The notes below the pieces were generated by a model. It had not been told where the DNA came from and did no database searches. It saw only the letters and a list, made by a program, of their open reading frames with translations. From contig KV748178.1 in NCBI GenBank assembly GCA_001692895.1, positions 4,625,917 to 4,689,916 on the forward strand: 64,000 nucleotides of DNA. The letters are read 5' to 3'. The position numbers and the translations under genes were made by a program. Shown here one piece after another: positions 33,761 to 45,879 of this stretch (position 1 is the first letter of the stretch; each line of letters starts with the position of its first letter). This DNA is from Cenococcum geophilum 1.58 (lineage: Eukaryota > Ascomycota > Dothideomycetes > Gloniales > Gloniaceae).

Positions 33761-36700
33761 AGGTAATACGCTTTAGTACTATTATACTAATTTTTTTTAA
33801 AAAGTAAAAAATAAGATAGAGACCATGTATTAGGAAATGGAGGTTCCTTTATAGGCAAGGCGCGCTCGCTTTCTTACCCTAGTTTAGCTAAGACCTAACC
33901 TTAACCTTAACCATAAAAGGCCTTCTCCCTCGCTACTTTTGCCATTATGCTCTATCTCCTTTTTTCTTTCCCGCTACCATGCCACCTTAGACTCTAGCTG
34001 TTAGCCATAAGGCATTTTCTATCCCCTTAGCGTCTATATAGGTGCTCTACCCGCCTTCCCTAATCTCTATATATTTTATACTAACGATTACCTAGCGCTA
34101 TAACTCTTTAGCCCTTTCTATAGAATATATTTATACTCTCTCCTAGTGTTAACGCATGCTTCGGTCCTACTATATTCCTCCTTTCTTCTCTCCTCTTTTC
34201 TCTCCTCCTACCTATATCCCCTACCAATTAGTGCACCGGAATAATATTTTTGTTTATCCTCTTCTTTACCTCTACCTCTAGTAGTGTCTTAGGCGTGACT
34301 ATAATATGCGACTTAATCCCTATCGGAACAGCTATAAATAGCTATAAGGCTGTGCCGAGAACCGCCTAGTAATAAATTATACGGGCTATAGCTGCTATAA
34401 GCTACGGGACGCGTTAGGCAGTATTATATTATAGCATTATAATAAAGGCGAAGCCGGACGCTAAAGTAGATTCTTAGCAAAACTATAGGCTAATGCTAGT
34501 TACTTAGCTTAGTTAAAGCTGCGCCGTTAGAAGCTAGAAGCCTTCGCCCTTTTTAGCGCCTTTTTAACCTAGACCTAAACCTTACTTTTCCCTAATAATT
34601 AGAGGATTGTATTGTGATTAGAGAAGCCACTAGGCTTTAGTTTAATCTAGCCCCCTATTTAGCTAAGGAGGTACGGGTTATACGGAAATATTTTTTATAT
34701 AAACCTAAGACTTACAAGGCGGAATTTAGGGGTAAATGGCCTATCTAGTAGTATAGCCTGGCTTTTAGTAGAGCTAGTGTTATAATCCTGCTCTTAGCTA
34801 ATAAATACTAGAGAAAAATTTGCGTATTTAATCTCCTAACGGAGACGGACTTTATGCGGTAGCTGTATTAGCTAAAAGGGCCGAGATAGATATAGGCGTA
34901 ATCGCCTAATCTACTCGCGCTATCTGCCCCCTTATATTATTTGTAATATCCGGCTGTAGGCAAGGGTAAAAGCGAGGCTTTTACATATATTTAGGAGGTT
35001 AAGTAGCGGCTATAAGCTCTATAGAGTGTAACTAAGGAAGTTCCTTAGATTTAGGGGAGAGATTTAAGGATACCCTTATTACTTGGAGTGTCTTTTAATA
35101 CTTATAGTAGAATTATAGCACGCCCTTTACCTATCTAATATTAGGAATTATAGTCTTGCGGAGGATCTAGCGCGGAGGATCCAGCTCGCTATTATATTAG
35201 GGTAGAAAACGGACACATTAGCCCTAGCCCTAACTCTAAGGAATAAGGGTAGAGGAGGTACTTTACCACTAACCTCCTTAATAGGGAGGCTTAGTGCGAT
35301 ACCCCTATTAGAGGTAGAATATGCTAGCTTAGTTAGTTAAGTCTTAATCGCAGTTTCCTAATAGGTATTAATCTTATAACAGTTCAAGCCCGTATAAACC
35401 TTTATATATTATAAACGGTAATTGCTAACAGAGCGTAAATTATACGTTTTAATTCGCTATTAAGCTAGTAGGGTTATTTTAGTATAAATGCTGCGGATAT
35501 AAGCTAGTAGTAAAGAGGAGACTAGCGTAGACTTAAAAGCCTAGCGTAACCCATCCTTTAGGGCTATTAGAAAGACACAAAGTAATAATAACTCTAATAA
35601 TAATAGCGGCAGCAACAGTGGTATCTTTTTAACCCCTTTGCTTTTATTTAGAAATTTCACTTAATAATATTAATTTCTACACTACACCCCCTAAAAAACT
35701 AAGGGCTTCTTAGTATTATGTAATTACAGCCCTTAAGAAAAGCACGAGCAGTAAACCCAAAAGGAGAAATAGGGGAGTACCTCTTTTCCCCCTAAAAAGT
35801 TAAGAAGTATTAGAAGCATAAGCACTTAATAGTATATTATTCTACCTAGGGCCTTAATTTAGAGATTCCGTCTAATAAAGCGCCTATAGACCCTATATAT
35901 AATTATAAGAAAGCTTATAAGAAGTATTATAAGGATAATAAGGATAATGAGGAAGATTCTTATAGGGATGGAAATGATAGTCAAGTCTCTGGAGGAAGTA
36001 GTTAAGGTAATTATCCCCTATAATCACCCCACTACACTTTCCTTATTCCCCTAGCAGTTGTAAATATATACGTTTAACGACTAGTAGAAAATCTAATAGT
36101 TATTAAAGATAATACAGCCGATTTAGACTTAGAAGCTAAGGGTAATAAAGCTAGTAACGCTAATAACAAAGCTAACGAAGCCGATAATTGACTAATACCT
36201 TATGGATTAGGTATATACTTCCCCTTTTAATTTATAATGGCCTTATTTAATAATTAGTAGATAATAGAAATAACGGTAGTAATAAGGATAATAAAGATAA
36301 TAAGGAGCTGCCTTCGTTAGAAGCGCTAGAAAAGGAGGTACGCGCACCTATATATAATTATACCACACCCTTAACGCTAGACGGCAATTAAACGGATAAT
36401 TTAGCTAAGGGGCGTCGCATTAAAACTGCTTTGTAGTTTAGGCAGGAGCTTAGGATATTAGTAGCTACTGGTTAAGAGTCTTTAGGAGCTAAGAAGTTAA
36501 AGAAGCGGAGGTCCGATTAGCTCGATTAACTAAATAGCATTAATTATATCTCCGATACTTCCGTTAGTGAGAGTAGCGAGAACGTATAACCTAGGAAGTA
36601 ATAAAGGTTACCTGCTTCCTAAAAGACTACGCCTTCCGGCTCTCCTACCCTTGGCCTTAACGACGGTAATAGTATTAAGAAGCGAGCGGTCTTTACTGCG

Positions 36701-37150
36701 CGGCCCACTAGCTCCTCCCCCCGGCACTATATATCTCCTTATAATACTAGACTACTAGAAGATAGGGCTAATAACAGTTATAATTTTAATAACCCTACTA
36801 AAGAGAGTAGCGGGGGTGGCGAGGGCGGCGAGGGTAGTAATAGTCTACGTCCCTAAAAGCAATAAAGGCCACCTACTTATTATAAAGACTTATCTTTTAG
36901 CCCCCCTATTTCTCTTATCCTTAACCTTAACTTTTAATACCCGCAAGTTGACTAGTAAGTAGTATCCACTCTATAGCCCGCTAGCCCTTTACTTTAGGAG
37001 CCTACCCTTTATAGTATTAAACCGTCTTATAACAAGGCTAGTAATCGTACTTATAACGAGGACGAAGACAGTAATAGCGGTGGCGTCGCTAATAACTAAA
37101 GCAACGTTTTAAACCCAGAGCCTATTATAAAGCGTTATACCCGGACTAAA
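33760..37150 (+). other. RIP-mutated block with unidentified coding relics
   Basis: Several + strand stretches keep one frame over long distances with only RIP-type stops, such as about 34290-34800 (YTGYSCYKLRDALG, then LEKPLGFSLI). Around 35870-37100 there is an acidic Asn/Asp/Ser-rich stretch, probably the disordered N-terminal part of the chromo-like protein that follows. I cannot name any of them. Around 33850-33930 there is a CCTTAACC run that is not a telomere repeat. Confidence 0.4.
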
Positions 37151-37345
37151 AAAGATAAAATTAATAAAATAAGCTTGGATAATAAATGGGAGATTGATGA
37201 TATTCTAGGGGAAAGAATAACTAAGTTAGGGCGCAAATATAAGGTGGCTTAGAAGCCTACCTAGGTTTATAAAAGCGGGCTTTTGAATTCTAAAGATGCC
37301 CTTAAGTCTTACTAAAGACGCGTTCGGTAAGCTAAAGCTAAATTA
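37150..37345 (+). pseudogene. Chromo-like domain relic
   Basis: The + strand frame reads WEIDDILGERITKLGRKYKV, then A-stop-KPT-stop-V, then DALKSY. This is the WEVEEILGER...YxVxWK core of a chromo or chromo-shadow-like domain, with both Trp codons of the WKPTW motif changed to TAG. It is preceded by an acidic low-complexity region, as in fungal chromo-domain proteins or the end of a chromodomain transposon. Confidence 0.5.
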
Positions 37346-38249
37346 TTATAGGTATACTCTTTTTCCAAAGTTGCGAAAGTGAAGGGCAGGGTTGCCGTAT
37401 AGAAGAGATAGGGCTAGTAGCATAGGCGTATTCTTGTGTTTTAGTTAGTCCTGCGGAAATAGGAAGCCGGGGTTTACATTTAGTAGTCCAATTATTTAAG
37501 TGCATTTTCTTAAGGCGGTATTGCTGTATGCAGCTATTTTTATCCAAATTTCGCTGCTAATTTATTTATGTTATATATATCTAATTAAAACGGAGCCTTA
37601 TAAGTTGTGAGACTTATTATATTACTAGGCATTATAGCACCTATTTATTTATATTATAAATCCTCTTTTACCATTAATACACTTAAAATATTTTGTCAAA
37701 TTATAAACTTCTTTATACTTAAGATGTGCCAATCTACTAAGATTACCGTCCAATATAAAAAGTACTAGAAGAGAATAAAACATTCCTTAAAGATAAATCG
37801 CATCGTCCTTTACCCTAGCGCCATTGCATAAGGCGGGCAAGCGTATTTTAACTTAATACCTATAATATAAAGTACGGCGTAGTTTAGGAGCTTGCTAATA
37901 ACTAGAGATTATCTAGCATGTCCTAAATAAAGGATAGTTAGTATATTATACTGTATATAAGGATAGTAAGACTAATAAACTTATAAAGTACAAACTTACC
38001 TTTATTAACGCTAATAACGCCTAAAAAATAGGTAAAGTATAAATCTAGATAGAGAAGCCTTTAGATTTTTAAGCTAAAGACGAGATTTTGTAAATATTAA
38101 AAGGAAAGCCTTAAGAGTATGGAGGAAATGCCGCGGCGCTATTACTGGGGATAAATTCCTTAAACCTATAAATAAGTTTAGATAGTTAAAACTCCTAGTT
38201 TTATAAATATACCTTACTTACCTATTTCTTTAATAACACCATCTATGTG
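37346..38249. other. RIP-mutated spacer
   Basis: About 0.9 kb. A 69-codon minus-strand open frame at 37338-37547 has no recognisable domain. Nothing else can be supported. Confidence 0.4.
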
Positions 38250-38900
38250 GTTATATTTGCCGTTCTAATAGCCTCTAATAATAACTCTAAACGCCCCTAG
38301 GGACTTTAATTCGGGAAATATTCCTTATTTATAACAATCCTCTATATTATTATCGGAAAGTTCGTAAAAGGTAATATAATATATTAAGATATAATAACAA
38401 GCCGATCTAAAGGCAAAAATTTCGTCCTTTTAAGGCGTGCTTAGATACGGAGGTTGGGCTTAAACTAAGTACAAAGCAAGAAGAGGAAATCTATTAATTA
38501 ATAAATTAGCGAAGTCAATTAGCTTTGCGTTTAAATGTTTATCTAAGAGAATGTTATAGTACGAAATATTACCGTGTATAATATCTCTGGAGTAAATTGT
38601 CAGATAATCTGTATTCTCTGTGGTGTAGGACGTGCACGAGTCACGTGCACGGGGCCCGTGCTTTATAAATATCTTCATCTAAGCCCAGGGGCCCTAGGTC
38701 AAGACACAATCAAGATCATCAATCAATTAACCCATTTCATCAATGAATAGCTCTATATGAGTTATCTGACATAAATATATTTAAAAATATCTGTAAGCTG
38801 TAAAATCTAACGCATTTATAAAGTTTAATTAACGTTATTGCTTCTATCCTAAAGAAACCTATAGAGCTAGCCGTTTAGAGTATGTTTTAGACGTATTACT
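38250..38900 (-). pseudogene. Small protein kinase relic, interrupted by a solo LTR
   Basis: The minus-strand frame gives the catalytic loop IIHGNISYYNILLDKHLN (HGD changed to HGN), the LIDFA metal-binding motif, and, after stops, the C-lobe segments FAFRSACYYI, FYELSDNNIEDCYK and GIFPELKSLGAF. This is the pattern of small single-domain fungal kinases. The 5' part is split at 38598-38771 by an inserted LTR; kinase sequence resumes on the other side. It is dead through RIP-type stops as well as the insertion. Confidence 0.7.
38598..38771. mobile_element. 174-bp solo LTR (Copia-like ends) with perfect target duplication
   Basis: Starts TGTCAGATAA and ends TTATCTGACA, a 10-bp perfect inverted terminus. 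Flanked on both sides by TAAAT (38593-38597 and 38772-38776). Inside there is a TATA-like TTTATAAATA, GC-rich palindromic CACGTGCACGGGGCCCGTG, and many intact CA dinucleotides (GATCATCAATCAATTAACCC), so it shows no RIP. Size, TG..CA ends and 5-bp duplication fit a solo LTR; TGT..ACA ends are common in fungal Copia elements. No second copy was seen in the window. Confidence 0.8.
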
Positions 38901-41900
38901 ATACAGTTATCCTTCTAGAAAAGGTCGCTGCTATAGTATTATAAGAGTCCATTATATTAACCGAGTCTCTTATAAATCTCCTTTTTAACTTTAATAAAGC
39001 GTCAAGAATTTACGTTATTTGGAGCTTTAATAACCTTATTTTAAAGTTCGTCGCGATACACAGTGCCCGAAATTCCCCAGCTAATAAGATTCTTACAGCT
39101 GTAGCTAGGGGGTGGCACTACAATAAGGTCCATAGTGTTAAAATAGTAAGGGCTTTAAAGGGGCGGCAAAATCCCGGTGTCTGGCTAACTAATCTATTAT
39201 TTACCCTAGATTTTAGACGCTATTCTTAGATGGGATTAGTATTTATAGTAGATGTACTAACCCTATATTATCTGGATCTAGTTAGTGCGAATAGCAATGC
39301 ATTTTCTCTAGCGTTTGTTATTTGCGCTACTTTAGTTATAGGCTAGCTATAGAGAATGTAAGGCTAAAACTATGTTTACGACCTAGCCAGCTAATTTAAA
39401 TTACGTAATATAGCTGAAACTAAACGGTAGTCCAAATAATATAAAGTCGGGCATTAATAATTGATTAACTTATATATACAACGTAAAGGCGCATAAACTG
39501 GCTGTAGTTAATTTGCCTTATAAATAAGAACGAGCCATAAGAATCTAATCCTTATAAGATATTTTAGTTAGCGGAGGGGCTATATATCTGGTGACTCCAA
39601 TATACAGCTAAAATACGCATTATAGTGGACGCCTTACCCATTGTTTAGCTGGTGGCCTAATTATACACGTAATGTTCTGTGCTAGAAAGCTTTAATAGTA
39701 GGGTAGGGTAAATCCGGCCGCAGCTTAGCCTAAGAGGTAGCCGCTTAGCAATTNTTTTATATAAGCCTTNNTNTTAGGCACTAATNNNTAAGNAGCCATA
39801 AACCTATTANCTGCAGNAANACCTCTATTTTCCCTTATAAATTTCCTTTAACCCTACTTTGCTAATTATTTATAGCGCAGTTCTGTAAAGCTGCTCTTTA
39901 TTTAAGCCTACAATTTACCTCTTTTTATATTTTTTGCGTTCTGCCTCTTATAGTTATCCAGCAATTCTATTCTTGCTATTAAGGTAAATATTAGCTTAGC
40001 TATTCCGCGTAGCATATACCTAATTACTTACATCTTTTATAATAGTTGTGCTTTAATACGCATGTGTTTTATAGCCTTTTATTCTAAAATAAATTCCTAA
40101 ATCGGCCGCTATTTCTCCTTAGACGGCTATCCGTAATTAAGAACGCTTTATAAAAGATAACATTTATTTAATATTTTACATCCACAGAACACCTCTTCTT
40201 TATAGCCACTAGACCCGCCGACTTACGCGGTCGCACTTCTAGCTATATAGATTATATCCACTAAGGCTAAGGGTAAGGCGCTTAGTGGGGAATAGGAGAC
40301 GATTAGAGGTTATATATTTAAGATAACGGAGGATATAACTATAACATTTAAAGGCGGATTATGCAATATTAAAGACGGCGAAGGGAAACTAGTTAAAGCT
40401 TTAGGTATAGAAAATAGATAAGTAACAAAAGAGGTTCTTACTAAGTATAAATATTATATAATAAGGGCACGGATTAAGTTAAAAAAAAGGTAGTAATAAG
40501 TAGTAACCTAAAGTAATATATGCCATTTATTTATAAATAAGAGTTAATCTCTAGCTTCTTCTATAGTATTTTTTAAAAGCTTTAAAGTATCTAGGTCCCC
40601 TAAACCAAATAAATTAAAGATGTACTATCTATAACCGTAACTAATCCTAAATATAATAAGAGCGTCCTTATTATCCTTTTTTAGCATATATATAGACAGG
40701 CAATTCGTAACCACTAGTCCTTCTCTCTCCTTTTCCTTTCTTTATAAATTGCTCGTCTATATCCTAGTGCGAAATAGCTTAGGGAGATTTTTAATCATAT
40801 AGTGCCTCGTAAATAAGAAAGAAAAGTACTAGCCCTCCCCTAGCAATATTAGATTTCCTATTTAATGTTAACCACAAATATAACATCTTATTAAAGGTTA
40901 TTTTACAAACCTAGAGTTTGCTGTAATTCTAACTAGGGACGCTTTAATAATGGTTTATTTGTAACTTGATAATACACTAGTATAATGGCGCTTAGAGGAT
41001 TCTTAGAAGAGGCATTTATTTTAGATAAGCATTTATATATTGAATTTGGGGAACAAGGTATCCAACCGTTGGTTTCGGGATTATTAAATAAGATTGTACT
41101 TTTCTTTTACAATAAATCTTGCTCTAGGATATATAAGCAACTAATTAATAAGTATTTAAGACTTATATACTAAGCGTTTAATTAGCGTCCTAAGGGATTA
41201 GAGCTTTAGAATTCCTCTCTAATAACTAAAAGTCTTAGGCTAATATTAAGGGTTCCTCTAATAATATTTATTAATAATTTATTTAAAATATAAGGCTCTT
41301 TTATACCAGTAAAGGGATCCACCTCTAAAGATAGACGTTTTGGAGGTAAAGGAATTAATATACTAATTAAATTAGCCTTATAAAGTGTACTGGCAGCAAC
41401 TGCAAGACCATAGGGGTAGGGGCGATTCTCCCACCATTCTCGAAGCTCTTAGAGGAGGTTTTTTACCAATACCATTGCCAGCCTTAAGATAGGCGCTGCT
41501 AAAGTATATAGGAGGAATACTTTAGGACCTAAGCTAATGAAAATGTCTGTTAATAGAGTACGTGCACGTAGCCTTACACTTTATCGCGCCTTTAAACGTT
41601 TCCCTAAGGATGTCGCGTTTTCTCGCAGCACCTTAAGGCATGATTTAAACGCGTCGTTCTAATAGGAGGGTAATGGATGCGTATTAGCGTTGAACGTCTT
41701 TCTTTTTTCCTTAAGAAGCTTGTAAAACCAGTTATTTAACACTATTAGAAGTTTAACTAAGAATAAAAAGAAGGATAAAGAGAGCTGGGACAAGAAAGAG
41801 TAAGATAAGAAGAGACGGGGAGAAAGAGAAGAGAAGAAATAAGACGAGATGAGATAAGATAAGACCGGTTAACCTAATTATATACTACTTCCCCTAGCTA

Positions 41901-42589
41901 AATAATGCACAGCCGGATCGCTTACTGTAATCCGGCCAGCATTACTAGCACTAATTCTACACTTATATCTTCAATTTAACCTAAGACATTACCTATCTCT
42001 TATATATTAATTAGAGCACTTCCATACTTTAGGTAATATCTTTTTTTAAGCTCGCTCTAGTACCGGAGTTAAAATCCCATATACAAGCTAGGGGACTATT
42101 TCTATAGGTATAGCAAGCACGTACACCATGGCTTTATTTACCATAATGGAGATAATATTAACGTATCTTAACTAAAGTCCGCTAGGATTAATTGGGGAGG
42201 GTAGTCTATTACCAGAAGAGGGGTGTAGATACACCCGTAGCACAACTTATATTATATAAGAAAAGGGCGGATCCGGCCTAAAAAACAATACTATCTAGCT
42301 CCTCTTTCTACTTAGCTTCTTTTTTAGATTAGTATTACGTTACTAAAGCTTTATAGAGTAGCAATACCAGTCGCATCTAAGCCTGTTACGCTAGCGCCTT
42401 CACTGCCTTGTAATAGTATAAACACCCCCCTTAGTAGCCTAAGCTAAACGCATCTGCATTATAAGCAACTAGCGCAGCTTCTTCTCTCTTAAATACTTAT
42501 AACTGTATTAAAGATACTCCAGGCGGTTTAACCTCCTCTACCTTCTCTACCTCCTCTATCTACCCCTACGAGTTTAGGGGTTAAAGAGA
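38901..42589. other. RIP-mutated block, little recognisable
   Basis: About 3.7 kb. Eleven ambiguous bases (N) lie between 39754 and 39820. A 62-codon + strand frame with ATG at 40985-41173 (start MALRGFLEEAFILDKH) is less damaged than its surroundings but matches nothing I know. A purine-rich AAGAAGGATAAAGAGAG-type stretch lies at about 41755-41870. Otherwise nothing can be supported. Confidence 0.4.
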
Positions 42590-44870
42590 TACCCAAAGTA
42601 AGAGGTTCCAAGGTTAAAGTTAAGGTGTTAAATAAGATATATTCTTATAAAATCCCTAAAACACACTTAGAAATACGCTAATACAGTGTCTGCTATAGCT
42701 AAGATAAACAAAGCTGCTAGTATAAGACTATAGAGACTTCGCTAGATACGTTAAGTGAGCGTAATATGTATAATCAGTATATTTGTGTTCTTAGGAAGAA
42801 ATTTGGTCTGTTTTTTAGGTGCCTTTAAATATATTAACTTAGATGCTAACTTAAAGCTAGAAAAGGATAAGAAAGACTATAGCACATACCTAAGTATAAA
42901 TTTAGGAGAAGTAAGAGACGCCTTATAGGTGGTACTAAACGGCGTATAAGCTATCTCCCTTTAGGAAGACAAGCCTATAATAAATGGACCTTTTTATAGA
43001 TATAGCTAATTTTAATTTAACTTCTAGATTCCTATAAACCTTATATTTAATTTCCTACCCTAGTTAAAAACATACTAGGAGAGTCTTTCTCCCGACTTAA
43101 TTAGCGCTAAGCACCTTTAGGGGTTACTAAGATTCCTTAAAGACCATTTCGCGCCTATAACCAATAGTCTCCTACTACTTCTGGACTATAGTAAAATTAA
43201 TTTTGATCTCCTTTAGGCCTTATTTAAACTAAATACGTATATCCTTATAATTTGCAAAGGCTCGGATTAACCAAGATGCCTTATATATAATTTAGGCAAC
43301 TTTAAAACCTTACTTTTTGGCGAAAAGAGCTTCGAACTTAACTGTTACTATTTTGGCTATAATAGGAAGGCGTTTAGCGAGGTAAAAACCACCCTCTCTA
43401 TTCCGGAATTCCGTTTAACTATAAAAATTATATCTTTTAAGGTATTTCCGCTAGAGCATTATAAGAGGCAAGCCGAGATAAAGTAGGATCTTATTAGTAA
43501 TGGCCGGAAGTTCGTGTCTTTAAGAGGCATTAACCACCGTGAATATAAAGGGGTCGCGTTTTTCTAGACTAAAGATAGCCTATTAAGATTTTCTATAAGC
43601 GGCCGTATTATAGTAGACGTAATAGCATTTTATTATTAGAATCCTAACTATGGTAAGCAATTAATCGCTATAGATATGTACGGAATTAGCGTATATGATT
43701 AAGGGACTAATCGGTAAGGCGATGTAAAGAATTAGGGTTTAGTTCCTAAGGAGATAGGAGACAATAAATACTTAATCTATCCACTAACAGCCCTAGCCTT
43801 TAGTTTAGCAGTTAAAAAATAGGGTTAGGCTTTCTATACTCTTTTTCTAGAGCTAGCGATGTACTAATATAAGCACTAATAGGTGAATTTGCTATCGCCA
43901 ATATTAAGGACATTAATTAGAATGCCTTAGTATTTAAGTTACTCGCAATTAGCGAGGATAAGAAAATAGTGCTTTAAGGACTTATAAAGAGCTACTAGTC
44001 TAGGTCCGGGAAATTAAAGTTTAATAATGTAATTAAAGGGAAGGGGAAAGGCCTAGTTTTCTTGCTATAGTAAGTTTTTTAGTAAGGTATTGGCTATTTA
44101 AAGGCTGACCGTTTTAGTGGCCTACCTGGGGTAGGAAAGATGTTAACAGCTAAAGTACTTGCCGAATCTTAGAGGAGACCCCTCTATGTGGTTTGTTCCC
44201 CCTTATAAGTGTATTTATATACTAGTTTAACTATAAGAAGGCTTATATAGAAGACCTTAATATGGATTTAGCCTGTTTAGAACAAAACCTGGCTCTAATA
44301 GTTAAAAACGGTTACCGCTAGAGCGCTGTCCTTCTTCTAAATAAGGCCGATGTTTTTCTTATAGAAAGAACTTTAAATAATGTTTAATGTAATAGCCTAG
44401 TATCCGTCTTTCTGTAACAGATAGAGTATTTCTAAGGCATTATATTTCTTATAACAAATAGGATTACCGTATTTAATGCAGCTATATAGAGCAGAATATA
44501 TCTTATACTTAGATATAATAAGCTAAAAAAACTGGCAAGAGAGTAGGTATAGAAAAACTTCCTAAAGTAAGCTAATGCTGCTACTAATATCTCTAGAAGG
44601 GATATGGAGCGGCTTTTAGACTATTAATTAAATGGAAGATAGGTAAGGCAATGTTTAAGTAAAAGTTTTAAGCCTAGTGCTAATATACTGTGTTAGATTA
44701 AGAACACTATATAGATTAGTTACAGCTTGGCTAAAAGTAAGGGGGAGAAACTTATATATAAGCGTTTAGATAAGGCTCTTACGTTAAATAAAGATTTTAA
44801 AAGTAACTTTAAAGGTGCTGGATTAGTTAAGAATATAAACTCGTATATATAGATTCGCTTATATATATAT
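42590..44870 (+). pseudogene. AAA+ ATPase with N-terminal DUF7025-type domain, RIP-dead
   Basis: The + strand frame can be followed from about 43100: HLGVTKIPKDHF, IPEFRLTIKIISF, NHREYKGVAFF and SGRIIVDVIAFYYNPNYG are the N-terminal domain of a large Pezizomycotina AAA ATPase family. The ATPase follows. Walker A reads GLPGVGKMLTA in place of GPPGVGKTLTA, and Walker B reads LLLNKADVFL in place of LLLDEADVFL, so the catalytic Asp and Glu are Asn and Lys. SLVSVFL and a C-terminal KDFKSNFKGAG segment (to about 44850) complete it. Stops are TAG/TAA at expected Trp/Gln codons. Function of these ATPases is unknown; many are multi-copy in fungi. Confidence 0.85.
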
Positions 44871-44989
44871 AGTATTAAATATCTTATAGATCTCGTAGCT
44901 GGTGGTATTATTACTTATTGCTTTCTTAAAATTACTTGCTTACTCCTGTAATAATAAGGCCTATATAGTAGGCTATAGCGCGGGCGAAT

Positions 44990-45700
44990 CGCTTATAGAT
45001 CTGGGAATAGGAGAACGGAAGCTATAGGGCATTAGTTTTTGTAGGGGAGTGGAAGATATAAGCGTTAGTTCCCGTAAGGAATTAAAAGCTATAAGGCGAT
45101 AAAGAAAGCGGGTAATAATCTCTGTAGAGAACCGCAAGCTATACAAGATTAGTTTCTATAGGGGAGTGGAAGAAATCGCCATTAGTTTTTGTACGGCAGT
45201 AAAAGCTGTATGGGAGTAGGAGTTATAAGGTATGGTTTTTATAGGGCAGTAAAAGATACGGTTACTATATACTAGATAATAATTTTAGTTTAGGTTATAA
45301 GAACGGGAGCCGTAGGGGATTAGTTCCCGTAGGGGAGTAGTAGATATAGCTAATGGCTTCTATAGGGGAGTAAAAGCCGTACGGGAATATAAGCTGTAGG
45401 GGATTGGTTTCTATAGGGCAGCGGAACATGTGGGTATTGGCACCTATAGGGGATTTGTTAGAGTAAGGGATTTGTTAGAGTAGGGGATTTATTAAAGTAG
45501 GGGATTTGTTGGCATAGGGGATTTATTAGCATAGGGGATTTGTTAAAGTAGGGGAATAGATCCTGTAGGGAATTTATTAGAGTAGGGGACTGGTTTCTAT
45601 AGGGCGACGAAATACGTAGGCATTAGCTTTTGTAGGGGATTTATTTAAATAGGGGACTTATTTAAGAAGGGGATTGGTTAGAGTAGGGGATTAATTCTCT
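44990..45700. repeat. Degenerate G-rich tandem repeats, including a 17-18-bp GGGGATTTGTTAGAGTA unit
   Basis: The left part (44990-45420) repeats segments of the type GGGGAGTGGAAGATAT, TTAGTTCCCGTAGGGG and AAGCCGTACGGGA with irregular spacing. The right part (about 45430-45700) is a clearer tandem array of AGGGGATTTGTTAGAGT-like units. It lies just after the AAA ATPase relic. No coding. Confidence 0.75.
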
Positions 45701-45879
45701 TAGGGCCTCTATTTAGGCGGCACAAGGCGGCTTTTAATAGGCTAAAGAGAGGTTTACGTATTTTGTGGAAATATAAAGCCTATATGGGATGGTAGGGTAT
45801 AGGGGCCTAATAAAAGATTGGGTTATCCACTTTCCCGGGTTTATTTAGCCTAGGTGACTCGCTTATATATATTTTAACC

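Noticed and set aside
33850-33930. CCTTAACC run as a telomere-like repeat
   Set aside because: Not TTAGGG/CCCTAA; only a few irregular copies.
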